Origin: Collinsella sp. An268
GTDB taxonomy: Bacteria; Actinomycetota; Coriobacteriia; Coriobacteriales; Coriobacteriaceae
Direction: 5' to 3'
DNA length: 64,000 bases
Assembly (NCBI RefSeq): GCF_002159765.1
Contig: NZ_NFJH01000006.1
Span: 79,514-143,513, forward strand
Shown here: positions 62,353-64,000 of the stretch, in pieces
Layout: each line of letters opens with the position of its first letter
Numbering within the stretch: the stretch's first letter is position 1
Program-made: the position numbers and the translations under genes
Notes under the pieces: generated by a model
The model's input: only the letters and a program-made list of their open reading frames with translations
Database searches by the model: none
What the model was told of the DNA's origin: nothing

Positions 62353-63708
62353 CTACGCCAAGAACTGCGGCATGTGTGTGGGGATGAAGTCGGTGTACAC
62401 GATGCCGGCGGCGTAGTCGGGCTCGCGGACGACGGCGCGGTGGAACGGCAGGGTCGTCTTGATGCCCTCGATCTCAAACTCGTCGAGGGCGCGCCGTGCG
62501 CGGGCGAGGGCGGCGTCGCGCGTGGGGCCCCACACGATGAGCTTCGCTACGAGCGAGTCGTAGGTCGGCGGTATCGTGTAGCCCTCGTACACATGGGTGT
62601 CGACGCGCACGCCGGGGCCGCCGGGGAGGCGCAGCTTGGTGATGGTGCCCGGGCACGGGCGGAAGTTGTGCTCGGGGTCCTCGGCGTTGATGCGGAACTC
62701 GAAGGCGTGGCCGTCCGGCGTGTCGATACCGCCGTCCGCAATGGTCATGGGCTCGCCGGAGGCGATGCGCAGCTGCTCGCAGACGAGGTCGGTGCGGGTG
62801 ATCTCCTCGGTCACGGGGTGCTCGACCTGGATACGCGTGTTCATCTCCATAAAGTAGAAGCTGCCGTCCTCGTCGAGCAAGAACTCGATGGTGCCGGCGT
62901 TGGTGTATCCGGTGGCGCGTACGGCGCGCACCGCGGTCTCGCACATCTTGTGGCGGAGCTCCGGGGTGAGGGCGGGGCTCGGCGCCTCCTCGCAGAGCTT
63001 CTGGTGACGGCGCTGCACGGAGCAGTCGCGCTCGCACACGGCAGCCGCATGGCCAAAGTTGTCGGCCATGACCTGCACCTCGACGTGGCGCGGGCGGGTG
63101 ATGAGCTTCTCGAGGTACACCTCGTCGTTGGCAAAGGCCACGCGGGCCTCGGCGCGGGCCGCCTGGTACTCGTGCTCGAGGTCGGCGGGGTCGTGGACCT
63201 CGCGCATGCCCTTGCCGCCGCCGCCGGCGCTCGCCTTGATGAGCACGGGGTAGCCGACCTCCTCGGCAAACCTTGCCGCCTCCTCGACGGTCTCGACGGC
63301 GCCGTCCGAGCCGGGTACGGTGGGAACGCCCGCCGCCTTCATAGTCTGCTTGGCGTTGCTCTTCTCGCCCATGCGGTCGATGACGTCGGGATCGGGGCCG
63401 ATAAACGTGAGGCCGTTCTCCAGGCACTTGCGCGCAAACTCGGCGTTCTCGGACAAGAAGCCGTAGCCGGGGTGCACGGCCTCGCACCCGCGTGAGACGG
63501 CGGCGCCGATCAGGCGCTGCATGTCGAGGTAACTTAGAGCGGAGGGCGCGGGGCCGATGCAGACGCGCTCGTCCGCCTCCTCGACGGCCGCAGTCAGACG
63601 GTCGGCGGTGGAGTAGGCGATGCACGACGTCACGCCGAGATCCTTGCAGGCGCGCACGACGCGCAGGGCGATCTCGCCGCGGTTGGCGATGAGAATCTTC
63701 TTAAACAT
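62353..63708 (-). CDS. accC: Biotin carboxylase subunit of acetyl-CoA carboxylase
   Basis: 451 residues. I-L-I-A-N-R-G-E-I-A at the start, the glycine-rich ATP loop A-S-A-G-G-G-G-K-G-M, E-M-N-T-R-I-Q-V-E-H-P-V-T-E and E-F-R-I-N-A-E-D are signature segments. Carboxylates biotin on AccB using bicarbonate and ATP, the first step of fatty-acid synthesis. accB precedes it by 15 bases. Confidence 0.97.
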   Translation of the reverse strand: MFKKILIANRGEIALRVVRACKDLGVTSCIAYSTADRLTAAVEEADERVCIGPAPSALSYLDMQRLIGAAVSRGCEAVHPGYGFLSENAEFARKCLENGLTFIGPDPDVIDRMGEKSNAKQTMKAAGVPTVPGSDGAVETVEEAARFAEEVGYPVLIKASAGGGGKGMREVHDPADLEHEYQAARAEARVAFANDEVYLEKLITRPRHVEVQVMADNFGHAAAVCERDCSVQRRHQKLCEEAPSPALTPELRHKMCETAVRAVRATGYTNAGTIEFLLDEDGSFYFMEMNTRIQVEHPVTEEITRTDLVCEQLRIASGEPMTIADGGIDTPDGHAFEFRINAEDPEHNFRPCPGTITKLRLPGGPGVRVDTHVYEGYTIPPTYDSLVAKLIVWGPTRDAALARARRALDEFEIEGIKTTLPFHRAVVREPDYAAGIVYTDFIPTHMPQFLA

Positions 63709-63723
63709 GGCACTCGCCTGTCC

Positions 63724-64000
<277 letters not shown>

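Overview
The window is high-GC DNA with densely packed genes on both strands. Gene content suggests an anaerobic actinobacterium of the class Coriobacteriia, most like Collinsella. The pointers are pyruvate formate-lyase with its activase, mixed sugar and amino-acid metabolism, a Veg-IspE pair, and ubiquitous Shine-Dalgarno (SD) starts. The genus is an inference from gene content, not from a search.

Region 1 (1-9700, minus strand) is the most unusual part. Ten tightly packed genes encode a ubiquitin-like conjugation machinery: an E1/ThiF-like adenylyltransferase, an E2-like protein and a protease with a perfect JAMM motif. It is interleaved with parts reminiscent of type VII secretion: a soluble EccC/FtsK-like ATPase with one intact and two apparently degenerate ATPase modules, two small helical proteins and a coiled-coil protein. 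Zinc-ribbon proteins lie at both ends. No obvious ubiquitin-like modifier ending in Gly-Gly is present. I regard this as the best candidate for an undescribed system.

Region 2 (10064-17201) holds anaerobic pyruvate metabolism. The pyruvate formate-lyase is split: a 698-residue core lacks the glycyl-radical domain, and a separate 83-residue gene carries that domain. The activase pflA lies 3.8 kb downstream, after an MFS exporter, a ketopantoate-reductase-like gene and a cyclase-family gene.

Region 3 (17227-22998) is an ABC-2 exporter operon divergent from a NarL-type two-component system, with repeated candidate operators between them. Region 4 (23312-35667) has mtnN, engB, ygiQ and the threonine branch (thrB, thrC, lysC, asd), with a GH1 glycosidase/DMT transporter pair between thrB and thrC. 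Region 5 (36098-44899) has an aldo/keto reductase, a TIR-methyltransferase fusion, a very large FtsX-type ABC exporter with TetR regulator, and a MerR regulator with its own promoter. Region 6 (45130-49585) is housekeeping: pfkA, rph-rdgB-dtd, veg-ispE.

Region 7 (49633-53337) is a tRNA-Pro gene followed by a 3.6-kb segment bounded by a 57-bp direct repeat of the tRNA 3' end. The segment contains MupG-like and TIM-barrel genes and fused gene remnants but no integrase, so it looks like a decayed genomic island. Region 8 (53559-64000) has tatA, greA, a lysyl-tRNA synthetase with a C-terminal tRNA-binding domain, several uncharacterised or broken genes, a GNAT acetyltransferase, two transporters, and accC with the 3' part of accB.
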